Both the position numbers and the translations under genes were made by a program. The notes below the pieces were generated by a model. That model was not told the DNA's origin. It made no database searches and saw only the letters and a list, made by a program, of their open reading frames with translations. This document shows, in pieces, positions 17,057-25,836 of a stretch of 55,290 nucleotides of DNA. This DNA is from JBJKRF01 sp046704785 (GTDB taxonomy: Bacteria; Chloroflexota; Anaerolineae; Anaerolineales; Villigracilaceae). The DNA lies in contig JBJKRF010000093.1 in assembly GCA_046704785.1 (NCBI GenBank), forward strand, positions 1 to 55,290. Reading direction: 5' to 3'. The first letter of the stretch is position 1, and the number at the start of each line of letters is the position of its first letter.

Positions 17057-17989
17057 TCACTTCGTGAACGGATCGCTGGCTTCGTCCAACAGCCGGACTT
17101 CGTCCTCCGTCAGACGCCAACCGAGGGCGCCTGCGTTCATTTCTGCCTGGCGAACGTTTTTTGCGCCGGGGATGGGCAACGTGCCTTTGCAGATGCACCA
17201 GTTCAAGGCAATTTGCGCGGGCGATTTGCCGCCGTGATCTTGCCCAATCTGGGTCATGCGTTGAATCAATGGATAAAGTTTCGGTAGAACGCTGGCGTAT
17301 TTACTGCCGCGCGCGCCATGTGGCGGTGTATCGGGCGTATATTTGCCCGTCAGCATTCCCATGGCCAGCGGGGAGTAGGCGATCAGACGTACGCCCAACT
17401 CCTGGCAGCGCGCCAGCAGGCCGTTCTTTTCGACTTTGCGGTTCAACAGGCTGTATTCGACCTGATTGGCCGCTAAGGGCAGGTCATATTTCGATAGAAC
17501 CGTATAGGCTCGTTGCATCTGGTTTTTGTCGTAGTTTGAGACACCCAACGCGCGGGCCAGCCCCAATCGATGGGCGGAAGCCAGCCCTTCGACGTAGTTC
17601 TCCAGCGGAACCAGTGGGCTGGGCCAATGGATTTGATACAGGTCTACCCGTTCGAGCCCCAGGCGTTCCAGGCTGCCGCGCAAGGCGCGTGTCACACTGG
17701 CGGAACGCCAACGCCAGGGCATGGGAAAGAATTTCGTCGCCACCAAGACGGGGACTTCCGTCTGTTTGAGAAAACGCCCCAACAGGCGTTCCGAACGCCC
17801 ACTCCCATAGACCTCCGCCGTATCCACGAAACGGACGCCGTTTTCCAGCGAGATACGGAATCCCTCTTCGATGTCGGCGTCCGAATAGCCTCGTCCGTAA
17901 TTCCACACCAGGCGGTCTCCCCATGACCAGGCACCCAGTCCGATCTCGATTTCGTGCAGGAATTTTGTTGACTCGGGGATTTCTGTCAT
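17057..17989 (-). CDS. aldo/keto reductase
   Basis: A 310-residue NADPH-dependent oxidoreductase of the aldo/keto reductase superfamily, related to the bacterial YdhF/Tas-type members. The catalytic tetrad is complete: D56 and Y61 in FVDTAEVYGSG, K86 in ATKFFP and H121 in YQIHWPS. Further family features are the GVSNYDKNQM strand, AANQVEYSLL and the cofactor-binding IPGAKNVRQAE. It carries its own upstream gap, so is likely transcribed alone. The carbonyl substrate is unknown. Confidence 0.9.
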   Translation of the reverse strand: MTEIPESTKFLHEIEIGLGAWSWGDRLVWNYGRGYSDADIEEGFRISLENGVRFVDTAEVYGSGRSERLLGRFLKQTEVPVLVATKFFPMPWRWRSASVTRALRGSLERLGLERVDLYQIHWPSPLVPLENYVEGLASAHRLGLARALGVSNYDKNQMQRAYTVLSKYDLPLAANQVEYSLLNRKVEKNGLLARCQELGVRLIAYSPLAMGMLTGKYTPDTPPHGARGSKYASVLPKLYPLIQRMTQIGQDHGGKSPAQIALNWCICKGTLPIPGAKNVRQAEMNAGALGWRLTEDEVRLLDEASDPFTK

Positions 17990-18429
17990 GGTTGCTCCCT
18001 AATGAAGGGCCGTGAAAAAATAAATTTCTGCGGCCTTGGTCGAACAATGCCCTGGTGTGGTCGCTTGATTGGCTGGCCCGATTCTATCATAGGCTGCGGT
18101 AATCGCCGGCCAGATTCTTCGGGTTCTTTGGGCGTTCCGGCGGTAAGAGGCTAGGTGTAGGAGCCTGGGAGGCGCCCTCACCCCTCCGTCCAACCGGTTT
18201 CTCTTGTTATGGTGGAAAATCTAAACCACAACGGCTGCCATGTGCTTTTTCCCTTTGTGCTTGCCGTGCTCTGGGTGGTTAGAAGAATTGTGGCTCGTCT
18301 CGCAGTGACATTCCTCGCACACTTTTCATCCATGAGCCAGAATTGTTTCTGGTTAAAAACGGTTGTACCCATTTTTTAAGACAAAATCTGTCAAATACCG
18401 TGTACAATCCTTTCATAAATCCATTAATA
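17990..18429. other. long intergenic region between aldo/keto reductase and rnc
   Basis: No gene is credible here; the short frames have no family features. Near 18280-18325 the minus-strand text contains CTGCGAGACGAGCC preceded by GTGCGAGGAATGTCA, which resembles short dispersed intergenic repeats seen in many bacterial genomes, so it may be repeat debris. A possible -10 box TACAAT lies at 18403-18408 with no clear -35, 89 bp before the rnc start. Confidence 0.4.
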
Positions 18430-18485
18430 GGAACTGAGAGGCCGCGAGCCATTGCCCCCTCAATAGCTCGCGCTCCCTGAGTTCC
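18430..18485 (+). promoter_or_regulatory. long imperfect hairpin in the rnc leader (possible RNase III autoregulatory site)
   Basis: GGAACT (18430-18435) pairs with AGTTCC (18480-18485) and CGCGAGC (18443-18449) with GCTCGCG (18466-18472); between them a 7-by-7 internal region has four more pairs. The loop is 16 nt. The structure ends at the Shine-Dalgarno GGGAGG and 11 nt before the rnc GTG. In E. coli, RNase III cuts a leader stem-loop of its own mRNA to lower expression; a similar role here is inference. Confidence 0.55.
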
Positions 18486-18496
18486 GGGAGGTTGTT

Positions 18497-19243
18497 GTGT
18501 CTCAAGAGCCCCTCACGGAGCGCTCGGGATTGATCACACCCGGGCAGTTGGCGGCGCGTCTTAGTTTGCCGTTTCGAGAGGATTTGCGTTTGCTTACGCG
18601 GGCGCTTACTCACCGCTCGTACGTCAACGAACATCAAGATGTGCCTGAAGACAACGAACGTCTGGAATTCCTGGGCGACGCGGTGCTCGACTTCGTCGTC
18701 GGCGCCTGGGTTTACAATCATTTCCCCGAAATGCACGAAGGCGACCTGACCCGCATGCGTTCGGCTTTGGTGCGCACGGAATCGTTGGCCAGCTTTGCGC
18801 GCCAACTGGGCCTGGGCCCTGCCATGCGCCTGGGACGTGGCGAATTGCAAGGCGGTGGTCGAAATCGCGATGCTTTGCTGTGCGCCACTTTTGAAGCCAT
18901 TGTTGGCGCGCTCTATCAGCAAAAAGGCCTGGGTTCCGTCGGCGAGTTTATTCTGCCCCTGTTGGAACCGGCTGCGGAACAGTTGTGCCTTCAAATGAGC
19001 ATGATCGACCCGAAATCTCGCCTGCAGGAATGGGCGCAAGGCCAGGGCCTGGGCATTCCGAAGTATGTAACAGCGCAAGCGGAAGGGCCCGATCATGCCA
19101 AAGTCTTCCAGGTTGAAGTTTATGTCGGGGGGCGCTGTCTGGGGCGCGGTTCAGGGACGAGCAAACAATTGGCCTCGCAAGCTGCCGCGCAATCCGCACT
19201 GGACTCCATTGACTTGAACGGAACAGACGTCGTCGGGAATTAG
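18497..19243 (+). CDS. rnc: ribonuclease III
   Basis: A 248-residue double-strand-specific endoribonuclease that processes rRNA precursors and structured mRNAs. The catalytic signature NERLEFLGDAVL is at 53-64 (E57 and D61 among the metal ligands), and a second acidic site is in CATFEAIVGALY. The C-terminal dsRNA-binding domain spans about 168-240 (SRLQEWAQGQGLGIPKY, GTSKQLASQAAAQSAL). The start is GTG, with GGGAGG 6 nt upstream. It precedes smc by 47 bp, an arrangement common in bacteria. A long leader hairpin suggests self-control. Confidence 0.97.
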   Translation: MSQEPLTERSGLITPGQLAARLSLPFREDLRLLTRALTHRSYVNEHQDVPEDNERLEFLGDAVLDFVVGAWVYNHFPEMHEGDLTRMRSALVRTESLASFARQLGLGPAMRLGRGELQGGGRNRDALLCATFEAIVGALYQQKGLGSVGEFILPLLEPAAEQLCLQMSMIDPKSRLQEWAQGQGLGIPKYVTAQAEGPDHAKVFQVEVYVGGRCLGRGSGTSKQLASQAAAQSALDSIDLNGTDVVGN

Positions 19244-19290
19244 GTTTCGTTGCCAAGATCACAATCCCCATCTGTCGACTTTCTATTGCC

Positions 19291-22200
19291 ATGCCTCTTC
19301 GTCTAAAATCACTCGAACTGCACGGTTATAAAACCTTTGCCTCGCGCACGTTGTTCGAATTCGCCGATGGCATTACCGCCATTGTCGGGCCAAACGGTTC
19401 CGGCAAGTCCAACTTTGCCGATTCGCTGCGCTGGGTGCTGGGAGAGCAATCCTACACCCTGCTGCGCGCCAAGAAGACCGAAGATATGATCTTCTCTGGC
19501 TCGGAACACCGTCCGCGCGCGGGAATGGCCGCTGTCACCATTACGTTCAACAACGTCGATGGCTGGCTACCGGTTGATTTCTCCGAGGTGGCCGTCACGC
19601 GTCGTGCCTATCGCGATGGGCACAACGAATATCTGCTCAACGGCCAACCGGTGCGTTTGAAAGACATCAACGAACTATTGGCGCAGTCCGGGCTCTCGGA
19701 GCGCACCTACACCATCCTTGGGCAAGGCATGGTGGACGCCTCGCTGGCGCTCAAAGCCGATGAGCGGCGCCGTTTGTTCGAGGAAGCGGCCGGTATCGGA
19801 CTGTATCGTTCCCGTCGCGAGGAAGCGCTACGCCGCCTGGAGACAACCCGCCGCAACCTGGAACGGGTGCTCGACATCCTGGCCGAACTGGAACCCCGCT
19901 TGCGTTCCCTGGAGCGGCAGTCTCGCCGTGCATTGGAGTATGCTCAGATTCAAGCCGACCTGCGCCTGGTTTTGCGCGAGTGGTACGGTTATCACTGGCA
20001 CCGCGCCCAAACGGAACTGGCCGAAGCGCAAGAGATGGCGCACCGGCAGGAATTCAAACTGGTGGAAGCGCGCCAGGTCTATAACGACATGTTGAGCGGA
20101 TTCGGCGCCACGCGCACGCGCCTGTTCGAATTGCGCGCACGCCTGAACGAATGGCGGCGTCAGGCGGCGACACTACATGACCAACGCGGAACCATCAGCC
20201 GCGATCTGGCTGTGCTCGAGGAGCGCCGGCGTGCGTTGGCCGAAGGCCGGCAGTCTGCTGTGAACGAGCAGGCGCGCCTGGCCGACGAGGAGCACGCAGC
20301 TCGCGAACGCGTGGACGAGGCCGCGCAGGAATTCGAGCGCGTCCGTTCCGAAGCAGAAGAAGCTGGTACGCAAGAAGTTTCCGCCAAAGCTGCTCTGGCG
20401 GCCAGAAGCCTGGAACGCGCGCAGGTGGAACAGAAGCTCGAAGCGGCGCGCCAGAAACTCAACCAGTTGAACGCCCGCCGCGCTCAACATCAGGCGCACT
20501 TGAACGAACTCGCAACGCGTATTGAGGCCCAACGCCAAAAATTGCAAGATGCCGACCGGATCATTGCGGCCGCTGAGGAAGCCTTCAAAGTCGCCGAAAA
20601 GAAGCACCAATCCACGCAGCGGGCCAGGGAGCAGGCCCAGAAGGCTTTTCAGCAAGCCGAAGCAGACTTGCAGGCGCTCCGTCGAAAGTTGGCCGAACTC
20701 GAGTCTACCCGCCGGCAGCGCCAGGACGAGCGCAACGTCAAGGCTGGGGAGCAAACCAAGCTCCAAGCGCAGCTCGACGTGCTCGACCAGGCGGAAAAAT
20801 CGCTTGCGGGGTATGCCGAAGGCGCGCGTTTCCTGCTGGAGGCTGCTCGCCAGTCGAAGCTGGGCGGCGCCAAGGGTGCATTGTCGGCGGCGTTGGATGT
20901 GCCCGCCGAGTACGAGACGGCCATCGCGGTTGCGTTGGGCGACGCCTTCGACGTGGTTGTGATCGAGTCTGGCCGGGGCGTGGACGAAGCTTTGCAGTTG
21001 TTGGAGAATGCGCAGGCGGGGCGTGCGGTCCTGCTGCCGCTCGATGCGTCCGGCGCTGTAGGGCAGATCCAACTGCCGGAGGACGATGCGATCGTCGGGT
21101 TGGCGTCCGGCCTGATTAAAACGACCGAGGTCTTGCGCCCGGCAGTAATGGCTTTGTTGGGAACTACCGTGGTCGTGAAGGATCGAGCCGCAGCCCGCCG
21201 GCTGCGCAGCGGACTCCCCGGTGCGCGCCTTGTGACATTGAAAGGGGAGTTATTTCGCCCCGACGGCTTGATCGTTGCCGGGCGGGAGACTCGAGCTACT
21301 GCCCTGAGCCGCCCACGCCAAAAGCGAGAACTGGGCGAGGCCTTGGAGACGACGTTGGCCGAATTGAATCGTTTGATCGAGACGCTTACGGGGCTGTCTG
21401 GCGAAATCAGTGCGACGCAGAAGGAGATCGCCGCGCAGGAGACCAATCTACGTCAGGCGCGCCAGGCGCTGGATGCGGCCCTATCTGCCGAGCAACAGGC
21501 GGGGCTGGCCGTCGAATCGGCCCAACGCCAGCGTGATTTTCAGGTGGCGCAGGTGGAGAATCTGCGGAAAGAAGTTCGGGATTCCGAGCGCGACCAGACC
21601 GAGACGATGTTGGCTCTGGAAGAAGCGGAAGAAAACCTGGGCGCGGCGCACGAGGCATTGCGCGCGTTGAACGGTGAATTGGCCGGGCTGGCGTTGGACG
21701 AGTTGTCTGCGCAGGTGACGTACTGGAGCGCACGCGTTTCCGTTTCGCAACGCACCGTCGAGAACGCCCAAACCATCCTGCGCGAGCGCCAGGGCGCGCT
21801 GGAACGCATCCTGGCGCAGCAAGCAGCCTCGGCGCAGCGTGTAACCGAAATCGATGCGTCCTCCGGACAGTTGGCCGCCGAAAAGAGCAGCCTGCACATC
21901 CGCGAAAAAGACCTGGAAGAACAGATTGAAACGCTGCGCAGGCAGATCGAACCGGCAGAAGGCGAATTGGAGGAAGCAGAGCGGCAGGAGTCTGATTTAC
22001 AGACGCAAGAGGCTGAAGCGCAACGTTCGCTGACCAACGTGGAACGTTCCAATGCGCAGACTCAACTGGAACTCAGCCGCAAGGAAGAAGCGCTCGATAG
22101 TCTGCGACGGCGCGTCGAAGAAGACTTTGGGCTGGTGCAGTTCCAGTACGAAGCGCCCATCACCGGCGCCGTGCCGTTGCCCCTGGGCGATATGGTCGAG

Positions 22201-22902
22201 ACGTTGCCGGTTGTCACGCAGCTTTCCCCCGACCTGGAAGAGACCCTGACGCAAAAACGGGCGCAACTGCGCCGCATGGGGGCCGTCAACATGGAAGCGC
22301 AGCAGGAATATGAGTCCGTCAAGGAGCGCTACGATTTTATGACAACGCAGGTAGATGACTTGAAGAAAGCCGAGGCCGACCTGCGGCAAGTGATCGCCGA
22401 ATTGGATGAATTGACCAAGCGGGAGTTCTACAAAACCTTCGAGGCGGTAGCCGCTGAATTCAAGGAAATCTTCACCCGTCTGTTCGGGGGCGGGTCGGCG
22501 CGGCTGGTGCTGACCGACCCGGAGAATCTGACGGAGACCGGTATCGACATCGAAGCCCGCCTGCCCGGACGCCGTGAACAAGGCCTGTCGCTGCTCTCCG
22601 GCGGCGAACGCTCACTGACGGCCATTTCACTGGTCTTTGCGTTGCTCAAAGTCTCCCCGACGCCCGTCTGCGTGATGGACGAAGTGGACGCCATGCTTGA
22701 CGAGGCCAATGTGGGTCGTTTCCGCGACCTGCTGGGCGATTTGAGCCAGCATACGCAGTTCATCGTCGTCACGCATAACCGCAACACCGTCCAGGTGGCC
22801 GACGTGATCTATGGCGTTACGATGGGACGTGATTCGGCCAGCCAACAGATTTCACTGCGCCTGGACCAGGTCTCGGACGAACTCCTGGGTAATCGGGGCT
22901 GA
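19291..22902 (+). CDS. smc: chromosome segregation ATPase SMC
   Basis: A 1203-residue condensin core that organises and segregates the chromosome with ScpA and ScpB (neither is in this window). Walker A is GPNGSGKSN at 33-41. Two long coiled coils (about 170-500 and 690-1010) flank a hinge domain at about 505-670 (GGAKGALSAALDVPAEYETA). The ABC signature LSGGERSLTAISLVFALL and Walker B PVCVMDEVDAMLDEAN lie in the last 120 residues. Length and domain order are normal. There is no strong Shine-Dalgarno before ATG 19291, so translation may depend on the upstream rnc. A palindromic terminator follows. Confidence 0.97.
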   Translation: MPLRLKSLELHGYKTFASRTLFEFADGITAIVGPNGSGKSNFADSLRWVLGEQSYTLLRAKKTEDMIFSGSEHRPRAGMAAVTITFNNVDGWLPVDFSEVAVTRRAYRDGHNEYLLNGQPVRLKDINELLAQSGLSERTYTILGQGMVDASLALKADERRRLFEEAAGIGLYRSRREEALRRLETTRRNLERVLDILAELEPRLRSLERQSRRALEYAQIQADLRLVLREWYGYHWHRAQTELAEAQEMAHRQEFKLVEARQVYNDMLSGFGATRTRLFELRARLNEWRRQAATLHDQRGTISRDLAVLEERRRALAEGRQSAVNEQARLADEEHAARERVDEAAQEFERVRSEAEEAGTQEVSAKAALAARSLERAQVEQKLEAARQKLNQLNARRAQHQAHLNELATRIEAQRQKLQDADRIIAAAEEAFKVAEKKHQSTQRAREQAQKAFQQAEADLQALRRKLAELESTRRQRQDERNVKAGEQTKLQAQLDVLDQAEKSLAGYAEGARFLLEAARQSKLGGAKGALSAALDVPAEYETAIAVALGDAFDVVVIESGRGVDEALQLLENAQAGRAVLLPLDASGAVGQIQLPEDDAIVGLASGLIKTTEVLRPAVMALLGTTVVVKDRAAARRLRSGLPGARLVTLKGELFRPDGLIVAGRETRATALSRPRQKRELGEALETTLAELNRLIETLTGLSGEISATQKEIAAQETNLRQARQALDAALSAEQQAGLAVESAQRQRDFQVAQVENLRKEVRDSERDQTETMLALEEAEENLGAAHEALRALNGELAGLALDELSAQVTYWSARVSVSQRTVENAQTILRERQGALERILAQQAASAQRVTEIDASSGQLAAEKSSLHIREKDLEEQIETLRRQIEPAEGELEEAERQESDLQTQEAEAQRSLTNVERSNAQTQLELSRKEEALDSLRRRVEEDFGLVQFQYEAPITGAVPLPLGDMVETLPVVTQLSPDLEETLTQKRAQLRRMGAVNMEAQQEYESVKERYDFMTTQVDDLKKAEADLRQVIAELDELTKREFYKTFEAVAAEFKEIFTRLFGGGSARLVLTDPENLTETGIDIEARLPGRREQGLSLLSGGERSLTAISLVFALLKVSPTPVCVMDEVDAMLDEANVGRFRDLLGDLSQHTQFIVVTHNRNTVQVADVIYGVTMGRDSASQQISLRLDQVSDELLGNRG

Positions 22903-22923
22903 CTCGGCCCGGTGCGCAGAATC

Positions 22924-22959
22924 AAATTTCGCCAAGCCATCGATGGCTTGGCGAAATTT
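22924..22959. terminator. perfect 36-bp palindrome, bidirectional terminator
   Basis: AAATTTCGCCAAGCCATC is followed directly by its reverse complement, giving a perfect palindrome centred at 22941/22942 that ends in AAATTTT on the plus strand. It lies between the convergent smc and foldase genes and can terminate both. Confidence 0.9.
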
Positions 22960-22986
22960 TACGTGTACAGGATGGACTGAATCTAT

Positions 22987-24339
22987 CTATTGTCCTGATG
23001 TAGTCGCTGGCAAGGTCGGCTCTGCCGGTACAATGCTTTGCCAGAACGTGGTATCGGTGTTGATCTGGGCTTTGTCGTGCAGGTTCTGTACCCAGTTGTT
23101 AAAGTAATTGGTTTTGAACTGTTGGAACTCGGTTGCTGTGAGCGGGCGTTTCTCATGGCCGAGCACCTGGATGACGTACCAACCAGATTGAGATTGTACA
23201 GGTTGACTGATCTCCCCGACCTTGAGCGCGAAGGCTGCTGTTTCGAATTCCTTGACCATCGCACCATGCGCGAACCAACCCAGGTCGCCTCCGTTGTCCT
23301 TGGTGCTTGGATCGATGGAGACATCTGCAGCCACTTTTGCCCAATCTTCGCCGTTCTTCAAGCGTTGTTCCACCTGGTTGGCTTCATCTTCTGTGGCGAC
23401 CAGGATTTGCCGCGCCCAGACTTCGTCTTGAATCGGTGACAGATTTGCAGTGATCTTTTCTTTCATCTTATCCATGTAAATTTGCCCGGTCAAGGTCTGG
23501 CGGTATTGATCGGCAGTAATGCCGATCTCTTTGTTCAGACCATCGATGGTATTGCTGTAGGTGGTCTGGAAGCCTTCCAGCGTGTAGGGTGTGGCAGTGG
23601 CAGTCGCCGTTGGCGTACCGGTGATGGTTGGTGTTGGGCCCGTGGTGGCTGTTGCTGTAGCGCTGGGAGCGGGAGTCGGCGTGTCTGTTTCCGTTAAATT
23701 CGGGGTCGATGTCGCTGGCGGAGTTGGGGACAGAAAATTGGTCGGCGTAGGAGTGATGGTTACGAGTGACAGTTCCGTCGGATTAAGAGTCGGCAGCGTT
23801 GGCGCGGTCGGGCTGACGGTCGGCGTGGGCGAGCCGTTGGCATAATAGCCGAAGGCCTCCTGGACGCCTTTGTCGATATCCGCCGGGCTGAGTGTAACGC
23901 CTTCCTTCTTGGCTTCCTGCATCACCAGTTGCTCGTTGACCATTTGATCCAGGGTTTGCTGGCCCAACTGAGTTGCTGCTGATGGGTTGAGTTGCGACTG
24001 GATTTGTTGGAGGTTCTGACCGAAGTTTGGGTCCTGAAGCGGATTTTGGGAGCCAAAGAACTGGGCGAATTGGTAATATTGTTCGAATTGGTTGATCAAC
24101 GAAACGCGTTGTAGCCGGACGCGGGCCTGGAAGTCCCCCGCTGTGATACGGTCACCGTTGACTGTGGCGACCGTACGATAGGGCAGCAGTACCGTATTGG
24201 TGAGAACGCCGTAAGACACGACCCCGATGACTGCCACGATGATGACTATCGTGGTGATACGAATGGCCAGGTCTTGCCGGCGAACAACCTCCGCGTGGGC
24301 GATATGCTTTTTGTTGACGATGGGCGTTTTTTTTGCCAT
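22987..24339 (-). CDS. membrane-anchored parvulin-type peptidyl-prolyl isomerase (SurA/PrsA-like)
   Basis: A 450-residue envelope foldase. One transmembrane segment lies at about 26-47, then a SurA_N-like helical region (about 55-165, beginning VATVNGDRITAGDF), a Pro/Thr/Ser/Ala-rich stretch of about 85 residues (168-252), the rest of the helical chaperone region, and a rotamase domain at about 301-395. The rotamase has VWARQILVATEDEA, DNGGDLGWFAHGAMV, FALKVGEISQPVQS and GWYVIQVLG. Parvulins assist folding of exported proteins. The gene starts 55 bp after rpsR, with a hairpin between them. Confidence 0.9.
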   Translation of the reverse strand: MAKKTPIVNKKHIAHAEVVRRQDLAIRITTIVIIVAVIGVVSYGVLTNTVLLPYRTVATVNGDRITAGDFQARVRLQRVSLINQFEQYYQFAQFFGSQNPLQDPNFGQNLQQIQSQLNPSAATQLGQQTLDQMVNEQLVMQEAKKEGVTLSPADIDKGVQEAFGYYANGSPTPTVSPTAPTLPTLNPTELSLVTITPTPTNFLSPTPPATSTPNLTETDTPTPAPSATATATTGPTPTITGTPTATATATPYTLEGFQTTYSNTIDGLNKEIGITADQYRQTLTGQIYMDKMKEKITANLSPIQDEVWARQILVATEDEANQVEQRLKNGEDWAKVAADVSIDPSTKDNGGDLGWFAHGAMVKEFETAAFALKVGEISQPVQSQSGWYVIQVLGHEKRPLTATEFQQFKTNYFNNWVQNLHDKAQINTDTTFWQSIVPAEPTLPATTSGQ

Positions 24340-24355
24340 ATCTTCTCACGAGACG

Positions 24356-24384
24356 GGGGCATGGGAAGAACTGTCCCATGCCCC
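24356..24384. terminator. 11-bp hairpin between rpsR and the foldase gene
   Basis: GGGGCATGGGA (24356-24366) pairs perfectly with TCCCATGCCCC (24374-24384), loop 7 nt. There is no U-tract on the minus strand, so it may act as a partial terminator or a 3' stabiliser of the rpsF-ssb-rpsR message rather than a full stop. Confidence 0.5.
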
Positions 24385-24394
24385 GCGATAATTC

Positions 24395-24673
24395 TTAATC
24401 TTCATGTCCGCTATTGACAAAAGGCAACAAGGCAATTTGGCGGGCACGTTTGATGGCATGTGCCAGTTCACGTTGGTGTCTGGCACAGGTCCCGGTTTGA
24501 CGACGGGGGCGGATCTTGCCGTCCTCCGTCACGTAGCGCTTGAGTAAATCGGCATGTTTGTAATCAATATGCAGGTTTTTATCTGCGCAAAACTGACATA
24601 CTTTTGGACGCGAAAAATAGCGTCGTTCATTACTTGGCACGGTTTGAGACTCTTTTCCTTTGTTGTTGTCCAT
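24395..24673 (-). CDS. rpsR: 30S ribosomal protein bS18 (zinc-ligand form)
   Basis: A 92-residue ribosomal protein that pairs with bS6 on the 30S platform. The core YVTEDGKIRPRRQTGTCARHQRELAHAIKRARQIALLP (read in segments) is classical. It keeps the putative zinc ligands CQFC near the N-terminus and CARH later, the C+ form of bS18. It is the third gene of rpsF-ssb-rpsR. The bL9 gene that often follows in other bacteria is absent; a foldase follows instead. Confidence 0.96.
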   Translation of the reverse strand: MDNNKGKESQTVPSNERRYFSRPKVCQFCADKNLHIDYKHADLLKRYVTEDGKIRPRRQTGTCARHQRELAHAIKRARQIALLPFVNSGHED

Positions 24674-24712
24674 GGGCGTTGACTCCTCTATTGGAAGCCA
24701 GAGTAGACAAGA

Positions 24713-25126
24713 TTAGAATGGAAATTCATCCTCGTCAGTTGGTTCGGACTGCTCGACATCTTCTGCCGCTTGATGATTATTGGTGTTGTCGCGGCGATCT
24801 CCCAGCATCATCATTTCGTTGGCGACGACTTCGACGCTGCTGTGTTTATTTCCTTCTTTGTCTTCCCAGCGACGTGTCTGCAAGCGGCCTTCGATGTAGA
24901 CCTGCTGGCCTTTGGTGAGATACTGCTTGCAGATTTCTGCCAAGTTTCCCCAGGCGACAATGCTGAACCACTCGGTCTCGGAATGGCGCTCGCCATCCAC
25001 GGTGCTCCACGAGCGGCTGGTAGCAACGGTGAAGGTGGTCACTGGACGGCCAGAAGGGGTGTAGCGCATTTCAGGATCGCGGCCCAGATGGCCAATAATC
25101 ATAACTTTGTTTAAGCCCCGGCTCAT
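24713..25126 (-). CDS. ssb: single-stranded DNA-binding protein
   Basis: A 137-residue SSB. The OB fold covers residues 1-108 (LNKVMIIGHLGRDPEMRYTPSG, TEWFSIVAWGNLAEIC, GQQVYIEGRLQTRRW). A short disordered linker leads to the acidic tip DEDEFPF, which recruits repair and replication partners. Its position between rpsF and rpsR is the standard bacterial arrangement. AAGGAGA lies just upstream of the ATG. Confidence 0.97.
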   Translation of the reverse strand: MSRGLNKVMIIGHLGRDPEMRYTPSGRPVTTFTVATSRSWSTVDGERHSETEWFSIVAWGNLAEICKQYLTKGQQVYIEGRLQTRRWEDKEGNKHSSVEVVANEMMMLGDRRDNTNNHQAAEDVEQSEPTDEDEFPF

Positions 25127-25349
25127 ATCGTTCTCCTTACCTTAACCTTTACGCAGTCCAAGTTGAATACAGCTCTTAAGAGTCCTGTGAGGATAAAGCC
25201 GAAGAATACAACGTAGAAACTCCTCAAGGGCTCACACTGACGAAGAATTCATTCATGGATAGGGATCGAAAATTATTCCCGCCCCTTTGGGCTGCATCGT
25301 GTGAAATGATGCCTGCTTGCTGGATTTGGAAGTTTTCGATAAGCGCTGA

Positions 25350-25634
25350 TTATTCGACCAGCGTAAGCATGGACCGCAGCACAGATTCCTGGAAATGTAA
25401 ATTGCGTTCCAGCTCTGCAGTTGTGTTCGGTGGAATCGAAAGGTTCATGAGAACGTATTGGCCTTCGCGTTGTTTGCGGATGTGATATGCCATCCGGCGA
25501 CGACCCCAAATGTCCACCTTGTCGATGTTGCCACCTGCATCTGCCACCCATTCGCGAACTTTCTCGACGACACTGTTGAACGCAGTTTCATCCAGGTCTG
25601 GGTGGATAATACAAACTAACTCGTATTTGCGCAT
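25350..25634 (-). CDS. rpsF: 30S ribosomal protein bS6
   Basis: A 94-residue ribosomal protein starting MRKYELVCIIHPDLDE. The strands GGNIDKVDIWGRRRMAYHI and GQYVLMNLSI are typical. The open frame extends further upstream, but ATG 25634 is preceded by AGGAGG (spacing 10) and homology begins there. A 223-bp gap separates it from ssb, unusually long for this operon, and contains no gene. In many bacteria the bS6:bS18 pair represses the operon by binding its leader; the GC-rich sequence at 25650-25740 could fold, but I cannot assign that motif with confidence. Confidence 0.95.
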   Translation of the reverse strand: MRKYELVCIIHPDLDETAFNSVVEKVREWVADAGGNIDKVDIWGRRRMAYHIRKQREGQYVLMNLSIPPNTTAELERNLHFQESVLRSMLTLVE

Positions 25635-25836
25635 TTGAGAGGGACCTCCTTTCCTCGGGATTGCTCCCGGACGAGGCCGTGGGCCGGCCGGGGGCGGAAA
25701 GCACCTGAACGGTTTGTTCAAGCGGAAGAACAATGTAAGTTTAGCATACTCGTTTGGTTTTGCACAGGCCGTTAGTTCGACGCGAATCGACAGGATGAAA
25801 CGATTAGTGAGGTGTCTTCTTACATCTGATAAGACG

